Shown: positions 7,134-15,598 of the stretch, piece by piece
Layout of the letters: each line of letters opens with the position of its first letter
Numbering within the stretch: the stretch's first letter is position 1
Assembly (NCBI GenBank): GCA_964636505.1
Contig: CAZWRY010000009.1
Span: 1 to 34,906, forward strand
DNA length: 34,906 nucleotides
Direction: 5' to 3'
From: CAZSCF01 sp964636505
GTDB lineage: Bacteria; Patescibacteriota; Minisyncoccia; Moranbacterales; UBA2206
The notes under the pieces: generated by a model
Databases searched by the model: none
Seen by the model: the letters and a program-made list of their open reading frames with translations, nothing else
What the model was told of the DNA's origin: nothing
Made by a program: the position numbers and the translations under genes

Positions 7134-7540
7134 TCAGTGATTGATCTGACGCCGCTTTATTATTTCAATAATTTCCAGATATACACTCAAGAGATTTTTC
7201 TCCTGAGCAATAAATTCTTGCGGCAGACTTAGCGCTTCTGCCGCCCATCCTTCCTTGATCAGAAGGATGAAGTTTCCGTTTTCAAACCGGAATTCAAAAA
7301 GGGAAGAGCAGTCTTCATTTTTTGAATTTCCAGTCAGAAGCGGCTGTCGCTCTCTCAGAACTTTTAGCATAAAACTGCATAAATTATACCAAAAGTCCCA
7401 AGCCTGCAGTTCAAATTCATTGTCGAGATCTTTCGGTCTCGGATTGGAAGAAATTTTTTTCCGCGGATCAATCCTCCGCGCTTCTTCAATGGCCAAAATT
7501 GTTGCCTCCTGGACCATTTTGNNNNNNNNNNTACCCCCAT
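7134..7540 (-). CDS. Hypothetical protein, broken near its start by an assembly gap
   Basis: About 125 residues are readable after the gap. The protein is soluble and mostly helical, with QAWDFWYNLCSFMLKVLRERQ in the middle and IKEGWAAEALSLPQEFIAQEK later. I recognise no family. Beyond the gap, on the same strand, an ATG at 7540 has a strong GGAGG seven bases upstream, and I take this as the true start even though the nominal frame across ten N does not match. It is divergent from nuoF, and its terminator hairpin lies just downstream. Confidence 0.6.
7522..7531. other. Assembly gap (10 N)
   Basis: There are ten ambiguous bases. The frame of the minus-strand gene and its best start codon do not agree across them, so the true length differs from ten by some amount. 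Confidence 0.97.
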
Positions 7541-7599
7541 ATTTTTTCCTCCATATTTTAATGAACAACCTGCTTTATTATTAGCATAATTTTATCTTT

Positions 7600-7628
7600 T
7601 TGCCAAGTTGTTTTTATTTTTGTATAAT
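7600..7628 (+). promoter_or_regulatory. Sigma70-type promoter of nuoF
   Basis: TTGCCA (7600-7605), 17-bp spacer, TATAAT (7623-7628). The expected start near 7635 gives a leader of about 58 nt. That leader contains a perfect 22-bp A/T palindrome at 7657-7678. Confidence 0.75.
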
Positions 7629-7692
7629 TCAAGGGTCTATCCGGTAAGGAATATTTTTTTAAAATAATTATTTTAAAATTTAACTTCAGGTT

Positions 7693-8700
7693 ATGGATAA
7701 CATAATTGAAAAAATAAAAAAGGCGGGGCTAAGAGGCAGAGGCGGAGCAGGATTTCCCACGGGTGAAAAATGGTCCGCTGTTGCCAGCGCCTTAGCGGAT
7801 AAAAAAAATGCGGGAGAAAAAAACATCAAAGCTTTTGTTGTTTGCAATGGCTCGGAGGGCGAACCAAATGTTTCCAAGGATGATTACATTTTAGAAAACT
7901 ATCCAGAGGAAGTTATAGAAGGAATTAAGATTGCCTCAGAAACCATTCGGGCCAAAGAAGCTTACTTGGTTCTCAATCACAGTCTTTTTGAAAAATATGC
8001 CAAAGATCTAGAAAAGATTATTGGTAGAGCCAAAATAAAAATATTTAAAAAAACCGGCGGTTATCTTTGTGGAGAGGAGTCCACAATGCTGGAAACAATT
8101 GAGGGCCAAGAAAGAAAAGAACCGCGCGATAAGCCTCCCTATCCGACGGAAAAAGGCCTATGGGGATGTCCGACACTGGTTAATAATATTGAAACTCTTT
8201 ATTCTGTAGCATTGATTGCCAAAGATGAATATAGCCAAGAGCGTTTTTACACAATTTCGGGCGATGTTAAAAATCCCGGTGTCTTCAGGTTGCCGGAATA
8301 TTGGACAATGGAAAAGGTTTTGCATAAGACCGGTAATTTTCCTGAAGAAAAATTTTTTGTGCAAGCTGGCGGCGGAGCTAGTGGCCGGATTTTTTTAGAT
8401 TCGGAACTCGGAGAAGAAGCTTGTGGAATGGGTGCGATTGTCGTGCGCCTTTTCTCTAAAACAGACCCAAAAGAACTCATGAAAAAATGGATTGAATTTT
8501 TTTACGCGGAAAATTGCGGCAAATGTGTGCCTTGCAGAGAAGGTGTTTATAGACTTCGTGAAATGCTTTCCAAAGATGAAATAAATTATGCCGATATGAA
8601 AGATATATTGTTAAATTTACGGGAAAGCAGTTTTTGTCCATTAGGCAAAGCCGTTGCAGTACCAATGGAAGGAATGATAGAAAAAATAATTAAAAAATAA
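7693..8700 (+). CDS. nuoF: NuoF/HydB-type NADH-binding flavoprotein subunit
   Basis: The 335-residue protein shows the FMN/NADH site GLRGRGGAGFPTGEKW (about residues 12-27), CNGSEGEPNVSKDD, TGGYLCGEESTML and a C-terminal [4Fe-4S] site (Cys275, 278, 281 in ENCGKCVPC, and Cys315 in FCPLG). Known homologues oxidise or reduce NADH in complex I or in electron-bifurcating hydrogenases. The protein starts almost at the FMN loop. It lacks the N-terminal portion of NuoF, the thioredoxin-like [2Fe-2S] domain and the C-terminal ferredoxin domain of classic HydB. Together with the next gene, an [FeFe]-hydrogenase, it likely forms an NADH-linked hydrogenase. No NuoE/HydC gene is visible nearby. Confidence 0.9.
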   Translation: MDNIIEKIKKAGLRGRGGAGFPTGEKWSAVASALADKKNAGEKNIKAFVVCNGSEGEPNVSKDDYILENYPEEVIEGIKIASETIRAKEAYLVLNHSLFEKYAKDLEKIIGRAKIKIFKKTGGYLCGEESTMLETIEGQERKEPRDKPPYPTEKGLWGCPTLVNNIETLYSVALIAKDEYSQERFYTISGDVKNPGVFRLPEYWTMEKVLHKTGNFPEEKFFVQAGGGASGRIFLDSELGEEACGMGAIVVRLFSKTDPKELMKKWIEFFYAENCGKCVPCREGVYRLREMLSKDEINYADMKDILLNLRESSFCPLGKAVAVPMEGMIEKIIKK

Positions 8701-8715
8701 GTTAATAAACTTCGT

Positions 8716-8844
8716 GTGTTTTTTATGGATAATACACATTTCCGGCGCGAAAGTTTATTTGATACAATAAGCAAGACATCTTATAAATAATTATCTCATT
8801 AAAAATATTAACGCCTCCAAAAGCGTATTATCCATAAAAAACAC
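8716..8844. repeat. Long inverted repeat filling the nuoF/hydA junction
   Basis: Perfect 20-bp arms lie at 8716-8735 (GTGTTTTTTATGGATAATAC) and 8825-8844, with an 89-bp loop. The left arm begins 15 bases after the nuoF stop and the right arm ends 18 bases before the hydrogenase ATG. The loop holds a candidate promoter. No target-site duplication is seen. Confidence 0.85.
8759..8787 (+). promoter_or_regulatory. Candidate internal promoter for the hydrogenase gene
   Basis: TTGATA, 17-bp spacer, TATAAA, located in the loop of the 8716-8844 inverted repeat. A transcript from here would contain only the right arm. Confidence 0.6.
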
Positions 8845-8862
8845 GCAAATTTAAATAAATTG

Positions 8863-10599
8863 ATGAAAGAAATAAAAATAAAAATTAATGGGAGAGGTTG
8901 TATTGGCCAAGAAGGCCAAACGATTTTAGAAATTGCTAAAGAAAATGGAATTGAAATTCCCAGTCTTTGTTTTCATCCGGACATTGAAGTCAAGGCCTCC
9001 TGCCGAATGTGCCTGGTGGAAATCAAGGGACAAAAAGATTTAAAAACCTCTTGCTCCCTTTTGGCCAAGGACGGAATGGAAATTCAAACCGATTCGCCCA
9101 GGATTGAGAGGGTGAGAAAAATAAATCTGGAACTGATTTTTTCACAGCATCAAGAAGAATGTCCGGATTGCGTTTGGCTGTATAATTGCCAATTGCTCAA
9201 AATGGCCAAAAAATTCGGCGTTGATATTACGCGTTTCAAAGACAGGAAAGCGGATCGTAAAACAACTCAGTGCGGAGCCATTATCTTTGACCAGACCAAG
9301 TGCATTGATTGCCGCAACTGTGTGGAAGTGTGCCCGGTAAATTTTTTGGAAGTAGAAGGTCGTGGTGCGGACATTGGCATTAAGGAATCCGAAGATGAAA
9401 AGATAGATTGCATTAATTGCGGGCAATGTATTATTCATTGTCCGGTAGGAGCAATTGAAGGTGCCGGTGAATTTGAATATATTGAAGAGCCGTTTAAAGA
9501 TAAAAATAAAATCGTGGTAGCACAATTTGCGCCGGCCATCAGGACAAGCATTGGAGAAGAATTTGATTTGCCGGCGGGAGAAATTGTAACTGACAAATTG
9601 GTTGCCGGGATGAAAAAGTTGGGTTTTAATATGGTTTTTGACACCTCCGTCGGTGCCGATTTTACGACTTTTGAAGAAGCAGGCGAACTCAAAGAAAGGC
9701 TTGAGAAGGAAGAAAATTTACCGGCCTTTTCTTCTTGCTGTCCAGCTTGGGTTAAATTTTTGGAATTCTATCATCCCGAATTCATTCCTAATCTTTGCAC
9801 TTCGCGTTCTCCGCAGATAATGCTCGGGGGTCTCATTAAAACTTTTTGGGCGGAAAAAGAGAAAATTGATCCGAAAAATATTGTTGTGGTTTCTATTATG
9901 CCTTGCGTAGCCAAAAAATATGAAATAAAAAGAGAAGAGATGAAGATTGACGGAATGTTTCCGGTAGACTATGTCCTGACGACCAGAGAATTGGCCTATC
10001 TTTTTAAAAAAAATAAAATAGATTTAAGAAGTATTAATCCTCGGAAAGCCGATGATCCCTTCGGCTTGCCATCAGGCGCCGGAGTGATTTATGGGGCGAG
10101 CGGTGGAGTTTTTGAGTCAGCTCTGCGTACGGCTTACTTTAAGATCACCGGAAAAAATTTGGAAGACGTGGCCATCAAAGAAGTGCGCGGAATGCAAGGA
10201 ATAAAAAGAAGGGAAATAAAAATAGGAAACAAAGCCGTTAAGACTGTAGTGGTAAACGGGATTAGAAATGCCCGCAAAATGCTTTTTGAACTTAAGAAAA
10301 ATCCCAAGGCTTTTGACACAATGGAAGTGATGGCTTGTCCGGGGGGCTGCATCGGCGGCGGCGGGCAACCAGTACCGACTGATGAGGAAATCAGGAAAAA
10401 AAGAGCAGCCGCTCTCTATGACATTGATGACAAGAAAGAACTTCGCTTGGCGCATGAAAATCCGGCCGTCAAAAAAGTGTATGCGGAATTTTTGACCAGT
10501 GAAGAAATAATCAAGCCGATTTTGCACACCAGATTTTCAGCTAAGAAAAAAACGGTTATCAAAAAGCTGAAAAGCTCCAAGGAAACAGAAAAATTATAA
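8863..10599 (+). CDS. hydA: [FeFe]-hydrogenase, catalytic subunit with NuoG-like N-terminus
   Basis: The 578-residue protein has, in order, a [2Fe-2S] domain (Cys36, 47, 50, 64), a His-ligated [4Fe-4S] site (His96, Cys100, 103, 109), and two ferredoxin clusters (Cys147/150/153/157 and 183/186/189/193). The H-cluster motifs are L1 FSSCCPAW (Cys292/293), L2 IMPCVAKKYE (Cys348) and L3 EVMACPGGCIGGGGQP (Cys492/496). All metal ligands are present, so it should be active if HydEFG maturases exist elsewhere. Group A hydrogenases of this size pair with NuoF/NuoE-like subunits for NADH-linked, sometimes bifurcating, H2 turnover. Reading starts at ATG 8863; a TTG directly before it is unlikely. Confidence 0.95.
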   Translation: MKEIKIKINGRGCIGQEGQTILEIAKENGIEIPSLCFHPDIEVKASCRMCLVEIKGQKDLKTSCSLLAKDGMEIQTDSPRIERVRKINLELIFSQHQEECPDCVWLYNCQLLKMAKKFGVDITRFKDRKADRKTTQCGAIIFDQTKCIDCRNCVEVCPVNFLEVEGRGADIGIKESEDEKIDCINCGQCIIHCPVGAIEGAGEFEYIEEPFKDKNKIVVAQFAPAIRTSIGEEFDLPAGEIVTDKLVAGMKKLGFNMVFDTSVGADFTTFEEAGELKERLEKEENLPAFSSCCPAWVKFLEFYHPEFIPNLCTSRSPQIMLGGLIKTFWAEKEKIDPKNIVVVSIMPCVAKKYEIKREEMKIDGMFPVDYVLTTRELAYLFKKNKIDLRSINPRKADDPFGLPSGAGVIYGASGGVFESALRTAYFKITGKNLEDVAIKEVRGMQGIKRREIKIGNKAVKTVVVNGIRNARKMLFELKKNPKAFDTMEVMACPGGCIGGGGQPVPTDEEIRKKRAAALYDIDDKKELRLAHENPAVKKVYAEFLTSEEIIKPILHTRFSAKKKTVIKKLKSSKETEKL

Positions 10600-10629
10600 T
10601 TTAAAATTTAGTATTTAAATTTAAACACT

Positions 10630-10893
10630 ATGAGAACATTAATTCACGCGGATATTTTTTTCTTTCTGACTTCCATTTTTGTGATTGTCTTGACAGTTGT
10701 TTTAAGTGTAGGCGGAGTCTATTTCATTTTGATTTTGCGGGACATGAAGGATATTTCTCGAAAAGTCAAAAACGAAGGGGGCGAAATCGTTGCGGATGTG
10801 AAAAAAGTGCGGGAAAAAATAGAAGAAGAGGGTATCGGCCTGGCGAGCATTGGAAAATTATTCGGACTTTTTTCCAAGAAAAGAAAAAAATAA
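10630..10893 (+). CDS. Small single-helix membrane protein
   Basis: The 87-residue protein has one N-terminal transmembrane helix (about residues 8-36, rich in F, V, L) followed by a charged amphipathic helix and a KKRKK tail. The layout is like DUF948-type or other small cell-envelope proteins. It starts 30 bases after the hydrogenase and may be on the same transcript. The next gene encodes another membrane-anchored charged helix protein, so the two could work as a pair. No functional motif is seen. Confidence 0.65.
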   Translation: MRTLIHADIFFFLTSIFVIVLTVVLSVGGVYFILILRDMKDISRKVKNEGGEIVADVKKVREKIEEEGIGLASIGKLFGLFSKKRKK

Positions 10894-10958
10894 TTTTCAA
10901 TAAAAAAATTCAAATTAAATCGCGAGATTTAAAAAGTTAATTAACATAACAAAAAACT

Positions 10959-11342
10959 ATGCAAAAAAACGGTATGAGTACCGGAAAGAAAGTGGCGATT
11001 GGAGCCGGACTGGCGGCCTTGGCTGCAGCGGCTGCCGGAACCTATTTTCTTTTTGGTACTAAAAAAGGGGCGAAAGCCAGAAAACAAATTAAGGGCTGGA
11101 TGCTCAAAGCCAAAGGAGAGATTTTGGAAAAAATGGAAGAACTGCAGGAAATAAATGAAAAAGTCTACAATAAAATCGTGGATGAGGTCCAAGCCGGGTA
11201 TAAGAAGGTAAAGAATATTGATGCCAAGGATGTAGAAGCTTTTGGAAAGGAAATGAAAGCGCACTGGAAGGGAATCAAAAAAGAAATTGAAAAGAAAACC
11301 AAGGGAAAAGTCAAAATCGCCAAAAAAGGCAAGAAAAAATAA
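10959..11342 (+). CDS. YtxH-like membrane-anchored helical protein
   Basis: The 127-residue protein begins with a Gly/Ala-rich transmembrane segment (KKVAIGAGLAALAAAAAGTY) followed by a FGTKKGAKARKQIKGW motif and a long Lys/Glu-rich amphipathic helix. This is the layout of YtxH and related general-stress envelope proteins. The start may be ATG 10959 or the in-frame ATG 10974. A terminator follows at once, ending the unit that begins with nuoF or with the preceding small gene. Confidence 0.7.
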   Translation: MQKNGMSTGKKVAIGAGLAALAAAAAGTYFLFGTKKGAKARKQIKGWMLKAKGEILEKMEELQEINEKVYNKIVDEVQAGYKKVKNIDAKDVEAFGKEMKAHWKGIKKEIEKKTKGKVKIAKKGKKK

Positions 11343-11356
11343 TTTAAACTGTATAT

Positions 11357-11388
11357 AAAAAAGGGGAGTTACTCTCCCTTTTTTATGG
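11357..11388. terminator. Bidirectional terminator
   Basis: An A-run/GGGGAG stem pairs with CTCTCCC/T-run with a one-base bulge and short loop. It sits between convergent genes ending at 11342 and 11407. Confidence 0.8.
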
Positions 11389-11406
11389 TAAATTTGATAA
11401 AGTACT

Positions 11407-11937
11407 TTAGCGAAATTTTTTCGGAGAAAAGGGAATATTGGTTTTCTCTTCAGGAAAAAGCGGCCAAGTATCGTCGGACTTTCTTTTTTTATCAAAAGCT
11501 TTAGTTTCAACAGGGTGCTTTTTTGAGGATAGAGTGTCTTTTTTGGGATAAAAAAATTTTTTGAACTTTGGTTTTTCGCCGCATTGGCCGTCGGTTAGAC
11601 GGTAAAGCTCTTTGCCCGAGACATCGGGAATTTCTTCTGGTACTGTTGCATAGTTTTCTCGCTTAACTTGTTCTGGTCCGAAGTTAATTTCTGTGTTTTT
11701 TTCTTGTGTTTCTGCTTTTTTTTCAGCGTTAACCTCGCTGTTTATTTTTTGTATGACGGCATTGCCATACATTTTTCTATCATAAGTTCCAACTCGGTAA
11801 TAATTAAAAACCAAATCCAGTTTTTCCTTCCAGAAGGGAGAGTAATAATCCCCGGCGTGTTTTTTTCCCGCTTCTCCTAATCTTTCTAATTCCTGATAAA
11901 CTTTTTTAGCTGCTTGGTCAACAAGGCGTTGTTTCAT
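11407..11937 (-). CDS. Hypothetical soluble protein
   Basis: The 176-residue protein has an N-terminal helical part (KVYQELERLGEAGKKHAGDYYSPFWKEKLDLVF) and then a long polar, probably disordered Lys/Glu/Pro-rich C-terminal half ending in FSPKKFR. I recognise no family. It lies 39 bases downstream of comF on the same strand and is the last gene before the terminator, so it is probably the third gene of the clpC-comF unit. Confidence 0.6.
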   Translation of the reverse strand: MKQRLVDQAAKKVYQELERLGEAGKKHAGDYYSPFWKEKLDLVFNYYRVGTYDRKMYGNAVIQKINSEVNAEKKAETQEKNTEINFGPEQVKRENYATVPEEIPDVSGKELYRLTDGQCGEKPKFKKFFYPKKDTLSSKKHPVETKAFDKKRKSDDTWPLFPEEKTNIPFSPKKFR

Positions 11938-11976
11938 ATTTTTTAGAAAATATTGTTTTTCAAGACTATTTTAACA

Positions 11977-12771
11977 TTAATCTTTTCTTTTTTCAATTTG
12001 CTGTCTGGCAATAACCGTGGCAAAGACCTTGTTGGCTCCGTTTTCTTTCAATCTTCCGGCACAAGCCAAAAGAGTTGCGGCGGTTGTGGCAACATCGTCT
12101 ATTAGGAGTATTTTCTTATTTCTGATTGTTTCTGAAAATTTCGGACGGAAAACAAAAGAAGTCTGGACATTAATTTGGCGGTCTCGGTAGCTTTTTATCT
12201 CCATTTGAGGACGGGTATATTTTTTTCTGATTAGGATGTTGCCGAGGATAGGAATTTCAAAACCGGGAGCTAGTTGTTGGCTGATGTGTCGGGCTAAAAG
12301 CTCTGATTGGTTAAATCCTCTCCAGCGAAGACGCCGGGGATGCAGGGGGACGGGAACAATAAAATCAGGTAGAGGCAGTTCGCTTTTTAGTAAGCTTTTG
12401 ACCAAAAGATTGCCAAGCGGGAGGGAAAGGTCTTGGATAAAATTGTATTTGAAGTTGTGAATTGTTTTTGAAATATAATTTTCATCATATTTTGTGGCGA
12501 CAACAAGGGCATCAAGGCAAAAGGAAGCCTTTTCCCGGCGCTTTTTGCAATTAGGGCAAACCTTTCCTTGGTCAGTGATGATTTTTTCGCAGCAAGGACA
12601 AACTTGAAAGCTCAAAATGTCAATTTTTTGCAAGCATTCTTCACAATACCAAAAACCTTCCCGGCCGCAAGAAAGGCAGGAAACGGGAAATAGAAGATCA
12701 AGGATAAAAGATTTTATATTTGAAAAATAATTTACCAAATTTTTGGAGAACAAGGCAATTTTGAATTTCAA
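11977..12771 (-). CDS. comF: ComF family phosphoribosyltransferase-like protein
   Basis: The 264-residue protein has an N-terminal double zinc ribbon (CLSC, CEEC, CPCC, CPNC) and a type I PRTase domain. That domain has DFIVPVPLHPRRLRWRGFNQSE and the PRPP-binding loop ILLIDDVATTAAT. ComF proteins are needed for DNA uptake in naturally competent bacteria, probably at the cytoplasmic ssDNA step. The presence of a type IV pilus locus 3 kb away makes a competence role attractive here; this is inference. It begins 6 bases after the clpC stop, so the two are cotranscribed. Confidence 0.88.
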   Translation of the reverse strand: MKFKIALFSKNLVNYFSNIKSFILDLLFPVSCLSCGREGFWYCEECLQKIDILSFQVCPCCEKIITDQGKVCPNCKKRREKASFCLDALVVATKYDENYISKTIHNFKYNFIQDLSLPLGNLLVKSLLKSELPLPDFIVPVPLHPRRLRWRGFNQSELLARHISQQLAPGFEIPILGNILIRKKYTRPQMEIKSYRDRQINVQTSFVFRPKFSETIRNKKILLIDDVATTAATLLACAGRLKENGANKVFATVIARQQIEKRKD

Positions 12772-12777
12772 AAAATA

Positions 12778-15270
12778 TTATCGGATAGTTATTTGTTTAT
12801 TAGTAATATTTAAGCTGATTTTGCCTTTTTTTACTTTATCATAGACTATCATTTCGGCGATTTTATTTTCAACCAAGTCCTGAATATTTTTGCGGACAAG
12901 ACGGGCGCCCTGGTTTTCCGCTAAGCTTTTTTGGGCCAAGAAATCAACCACGTTTTTTCCGAAAGACAGGGATATTTTTTGTTCGGACAGACGATCGGAA
13001 AGTTTTTTCAGTTCCAAAAGGGCTATTTTTTTGATATCTTCTCTCCCTAGGGCGTTAAAAACCAAGACATAATCCAAGCGGTTTAATAATTCCGGCTTCA
13101 TCTTGTTTTTAAGTTCGCCAAGGACGGCTTCTTTTATTTTATCAAATTGTCTGGATATTTCTTTTTGTGAATCCTTTCTTTCGAAGCCTATTTTTTTGAA
13201 GGCATGGGTAAAATCCTCAGTGCCGATATTGGAAGTCATTATGACAATGGTGTTTTTAAAGCTTACTTTGGTTCCTTCCGCATCGGTTAAAATGCCATCT
13301 TCCAAAATTTGCAATAAGATATTGAAAACATCCGGGTGCGCTTTTTCTATTTCATCAAAAAGAATTACCGAATAGGGATTGCGACGAACTTTTTCTGTCA
13401 GATTTCCGCCTTCTCCATAACCGATATATCCTGCCGGCGAACCGATGAGAGAGGCTATGCTGTGCCTTTCCATTAATTCGCTCATGTCAATTTTTATCAG
13501 TGAACCGTCTTGGCCAAAAAATTCTTGAGCCAATATTTTAGCAGTGAGCGTTTTGCCTACTCCGGTCGGGCCCAGAAAAATAAATGATCCCAGGGGACGA
13601 TCCGGAGAGGATATGCCGGATTGAGAACGGAAAAGGGCGTCGGTAAGTTTTTTAATTGCTTCAGTTTGCCCAATTATTTGAGAAGAAAGGATATTTTGGA
13701 TATTTTTTAGCCTAAGATTTTTTTCTTGGGAGAGTTTGGAAACCGGGATACCGGATATTTTGGAAACTGTTTCCAAAATATCAGAGGACTTTATTTTAAT
13801 CGGGTTTTCTTTTTCACTGTGAACTTGTTTGGCTTGCAATTCGGCCAGTTTTTTGTCTAATTCTTTTTCTTTGTTTTTTATTTCAATAGCGGCTTCATAT
13901 TTTTCTTCCAGGACAAGTTTTTCTTTTTCCTCCAGTAAGGATTTTTTTCGGTTTTCCGTATCCTGTATTTCTTTCATAAAATCGGAAATCTTGTTTTTTG
14001 ATCTCACATTAGAGGCGGCTTCATCCAAAGTGTCAATGGCTTTATCGGGCAGGAAACGATTCTGAATATAGCGGGAACTAAGTTCAACCGCAAGGGCGAT
14101 AGCCTCATCGGAAATGGAAATATTATGGAATTTTTCGTAATGTTTTTTGATACCCAAAAGAATTTCCAAGGTTTCTTTCGGGGTGGATTCTTTGATTTGA
14201 ATGGGCTGAAAACGACGTTCCAAAGCTGCATCTTTTTCAATGTGTTTTTTATATTCAGCCGAGGTCGTGGCTCCAATTACCTGGATTTCGCCGCGAGCGA
14301 GAGCCGGTTTGATTATATTGGCCAAATCTAAGCTTCCGCTAAGATTGCCGGCTCCTATAATCGTATGTAATTCATCAATAAAAATGATTATATTTTTGTT
14401 AAGGCCGGCTTCTTTGATTATTTCTTTAAGACGCAATTCAAATTCTCCCCGAAAACTTGTGCCGGCAATAAGTCCGGCGATATCCAGGCTCATTATTTTT
14501 TTGCCGTAAAGAAAGGCCGGAACTTCGCCGGAATTTAGAATTCTAGCCAAACCTCCGATAAGGGCTGTTTTTCCAACCCCCGGCTCTCCCAAAAGAAGGG
14601 GGTTGTTCTTATTTTTTCTGCCCAGAATGTTGATTATTCTTTCCAATTCTTTTTCTCGGCCGATGATGGTTTCATCTTTCTTTTTAACATCTTCATTGAC
14701 ATTTAGACAAAACTTATCAATGAAAGGCGTAAGCGAACTTTTATCGGATTTGACTCTGGGGAAAAGAGCTTCCGGAAGTCCGGGGAAGCGAGAAAGTCCG
14801 GAAAGATTCAGGGGCTCAAAAACCGATCCCAAAGATTGGGGCAAATTTTTGATTTTTGATTTGGCCAAAACTTTTTTAGTTGCTTGGTCGGGCAAGCTGA
14901 TGATAGCGTAAACCAGGTGCTCCGTGCCAACATAGGGATAGCTGAATTTCTTGGCGGCGTTAAAAGCCTTAATAATGGTTTTTTTTAATTCTTCCGAAAA
15001 GAAAGGCGCCTTGGCCGCCTGGATACTTTTAACAGGAATGGTTTCTCTGAGGATTGGCAAAAAAGCGTTTTTGTTTAAGTTCAAATCGGTCAATATTTTT
15101 TCACCCAAACTGCCTTTCTCCAAAAAAACAGCGAAAAGAAGATGAATATTTCGGATTTCAATTTCTCCGAATTCTCTGGCCAGAAGCTCGGCTTGGCTAA
15201 GGGAATTTTTAGCGTGATTAGTTAGTTTTTGCAGAGCTTTTTGGTAATAGGCAAAATCTTGATTAAACAT
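12778..15270 (-). CDS. clpC: ClpC-type AAA+ unfoldase
   Basis: The 830-residue protein has an N-terminal Clp_N region, AAA1 with Walker A GEPGVGKT (about 228-235) and IDELH (about 298), and a UVR-like middle helix EEKYEAAIEIKNKEKEL. AAA2 has GPTGVGKT (about 567) and FDEIEKAHPD. An IGF tripeptide (about 694-696) sits where ClpP-binding loops occur, so it should partner ClpP rather than act as a ClpB disaggregase. I chose ATG 15270 because it places the start right at the Clp_N domain; an upstream frame extension to 15354 adds 28 unlike residues. It leads the clpC-comF operon. No CIRCE operator was found. Confidence 0.88.
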   Translation of the reverse strand: MFNQDFAYYQKALQKLTNHAKNSLSQAELLAREFGEIEIRNIHLLFAVFLEKGSLGEKILTDLNLNKNAFLPILRETIPVKSIQAAKAPFFSEELKKTIIKAFNAAKKFSYPYVGTEHLVYAIISLPDQATKKVLAKSKIKNLPQSLGSVFEPLNLSGLSRFPGLPEALFPRVKSDKSSLTPFIDKFCLNVNEDVKKKDETIIGREKELERIINILGRKNKNNPLLLGEPGVGKTALIGGLARILNSGEVPAFLYGKKIMSLDIAGLIAGTSFRGEFELRLKEIIKEAGLNKNIIIFIDELHTIIGAGNLSGSLDLANIIKPALARGEIQVIGATTSAEYKKHIEKDAALERRFQPIQIKESTPKETLEILLGIKKHYEKFHNISISDEAIALAVELSSRYIQNRFLPDKAIDTLDEAASNVRSKNKISDFMKEIQDTENRKKSLLEEKEKLVLEEKYEAAIEIKNKEKELDKKLAELQAKQVHSEKENPIKIKSSDILETVSKISGIPVSKLSQEKNLRLKNIQNILSSQIIGQTEAIKKLTDALFRSQSGISSPDRPLGSFIFLGPTGVGKTLTAKILAQEFFGQDGSLIKIDMSELMERHSIASLIGSPAGYIGYGEGGNLTEKVRRNPYSVILFDEIEKAHPDVFNILLQILEDGILTDAEGTKVSFKNTIVIMTSNIGTEDFTHAFKKIGFERKDSQKEISRQFDKIKEAVLGELKNKMKPELLNRLDYVLVFNALGREDIKKIALLELKKLSDRLSEQKISLSFGKNVVDFLAQKSLAENQGARLVRKNIQDLVENKIAEMIVYDKVKKGKISLNITNKQITIR

Positions 15271-15598
15271 AAATTTGAAACAATTATAAAGATATGAGTA
15301 TCGGTAATTATAACTTATTTTTTTAAAAAAAGAAAGCTCCAGTTGAATGGCCAATTTCGTTCATACTTATCAGGATAAGTTGGTAAGGTCTGCTTAACTG
15401 TGCTGCGTAAAATAAAAATTTTTAAAGTTGTTGCGTAAAATTTTATTTCGCGAAATCATGCGACTATAGCGCAGTCGCCTTCGGTAACTTTACGCTGTGG
15501 ATAACTTTTGCCCCTAGTGTGTTTTTTGAAATTGTGGTATATTTAAAAATAAGAAAGAAAAAAAATCAAATAAAAAATTATTTTAAATAAAAACAAAA
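15271..15598. promoter_or_regulatory. Divergent clpC/pilM control region
   Basis: This 328-base stretch has no gene. It contains a 7-bp stem ACTTATC/GATAAGT (15365-15380), three copies of a GCGTAAA-type word (direct near 15405 and 15435, inverted near 15490), and a stem GCGACT/AGTCGC near 15469-15487. It also has one perfect DnaA box (TGTGGATAA, 15496-15504) and an extended -10 TGGTATATT before pilM (15535-15543). TATAAT hexamers on the minus strand face clpC. I infer shared regulation of the two transcripts, but no known operator is recognised. Confidence 0.5.

Noticed and set aside
8716..8844. MITE (transposon-derived miniature element)
   Set aside because: Size and inverted ends would fit, but there is no target-site duplication, and the similar structures elsewhere in the window have unrelated arms.
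15271..15354. 28-residue N-terminal extension of ClpC
   Set aside because: It is rich in Tyr, Phe and Asn, runs through promoter-like A/T sequence, and the Clp_N domain begins at ATG 15270.
15496..15504. Replication origin near clpC/pilM
   Set aside because: Only one perfect DnaA box is present, with no cluster, and no dnaA or dnaN gene nearby.
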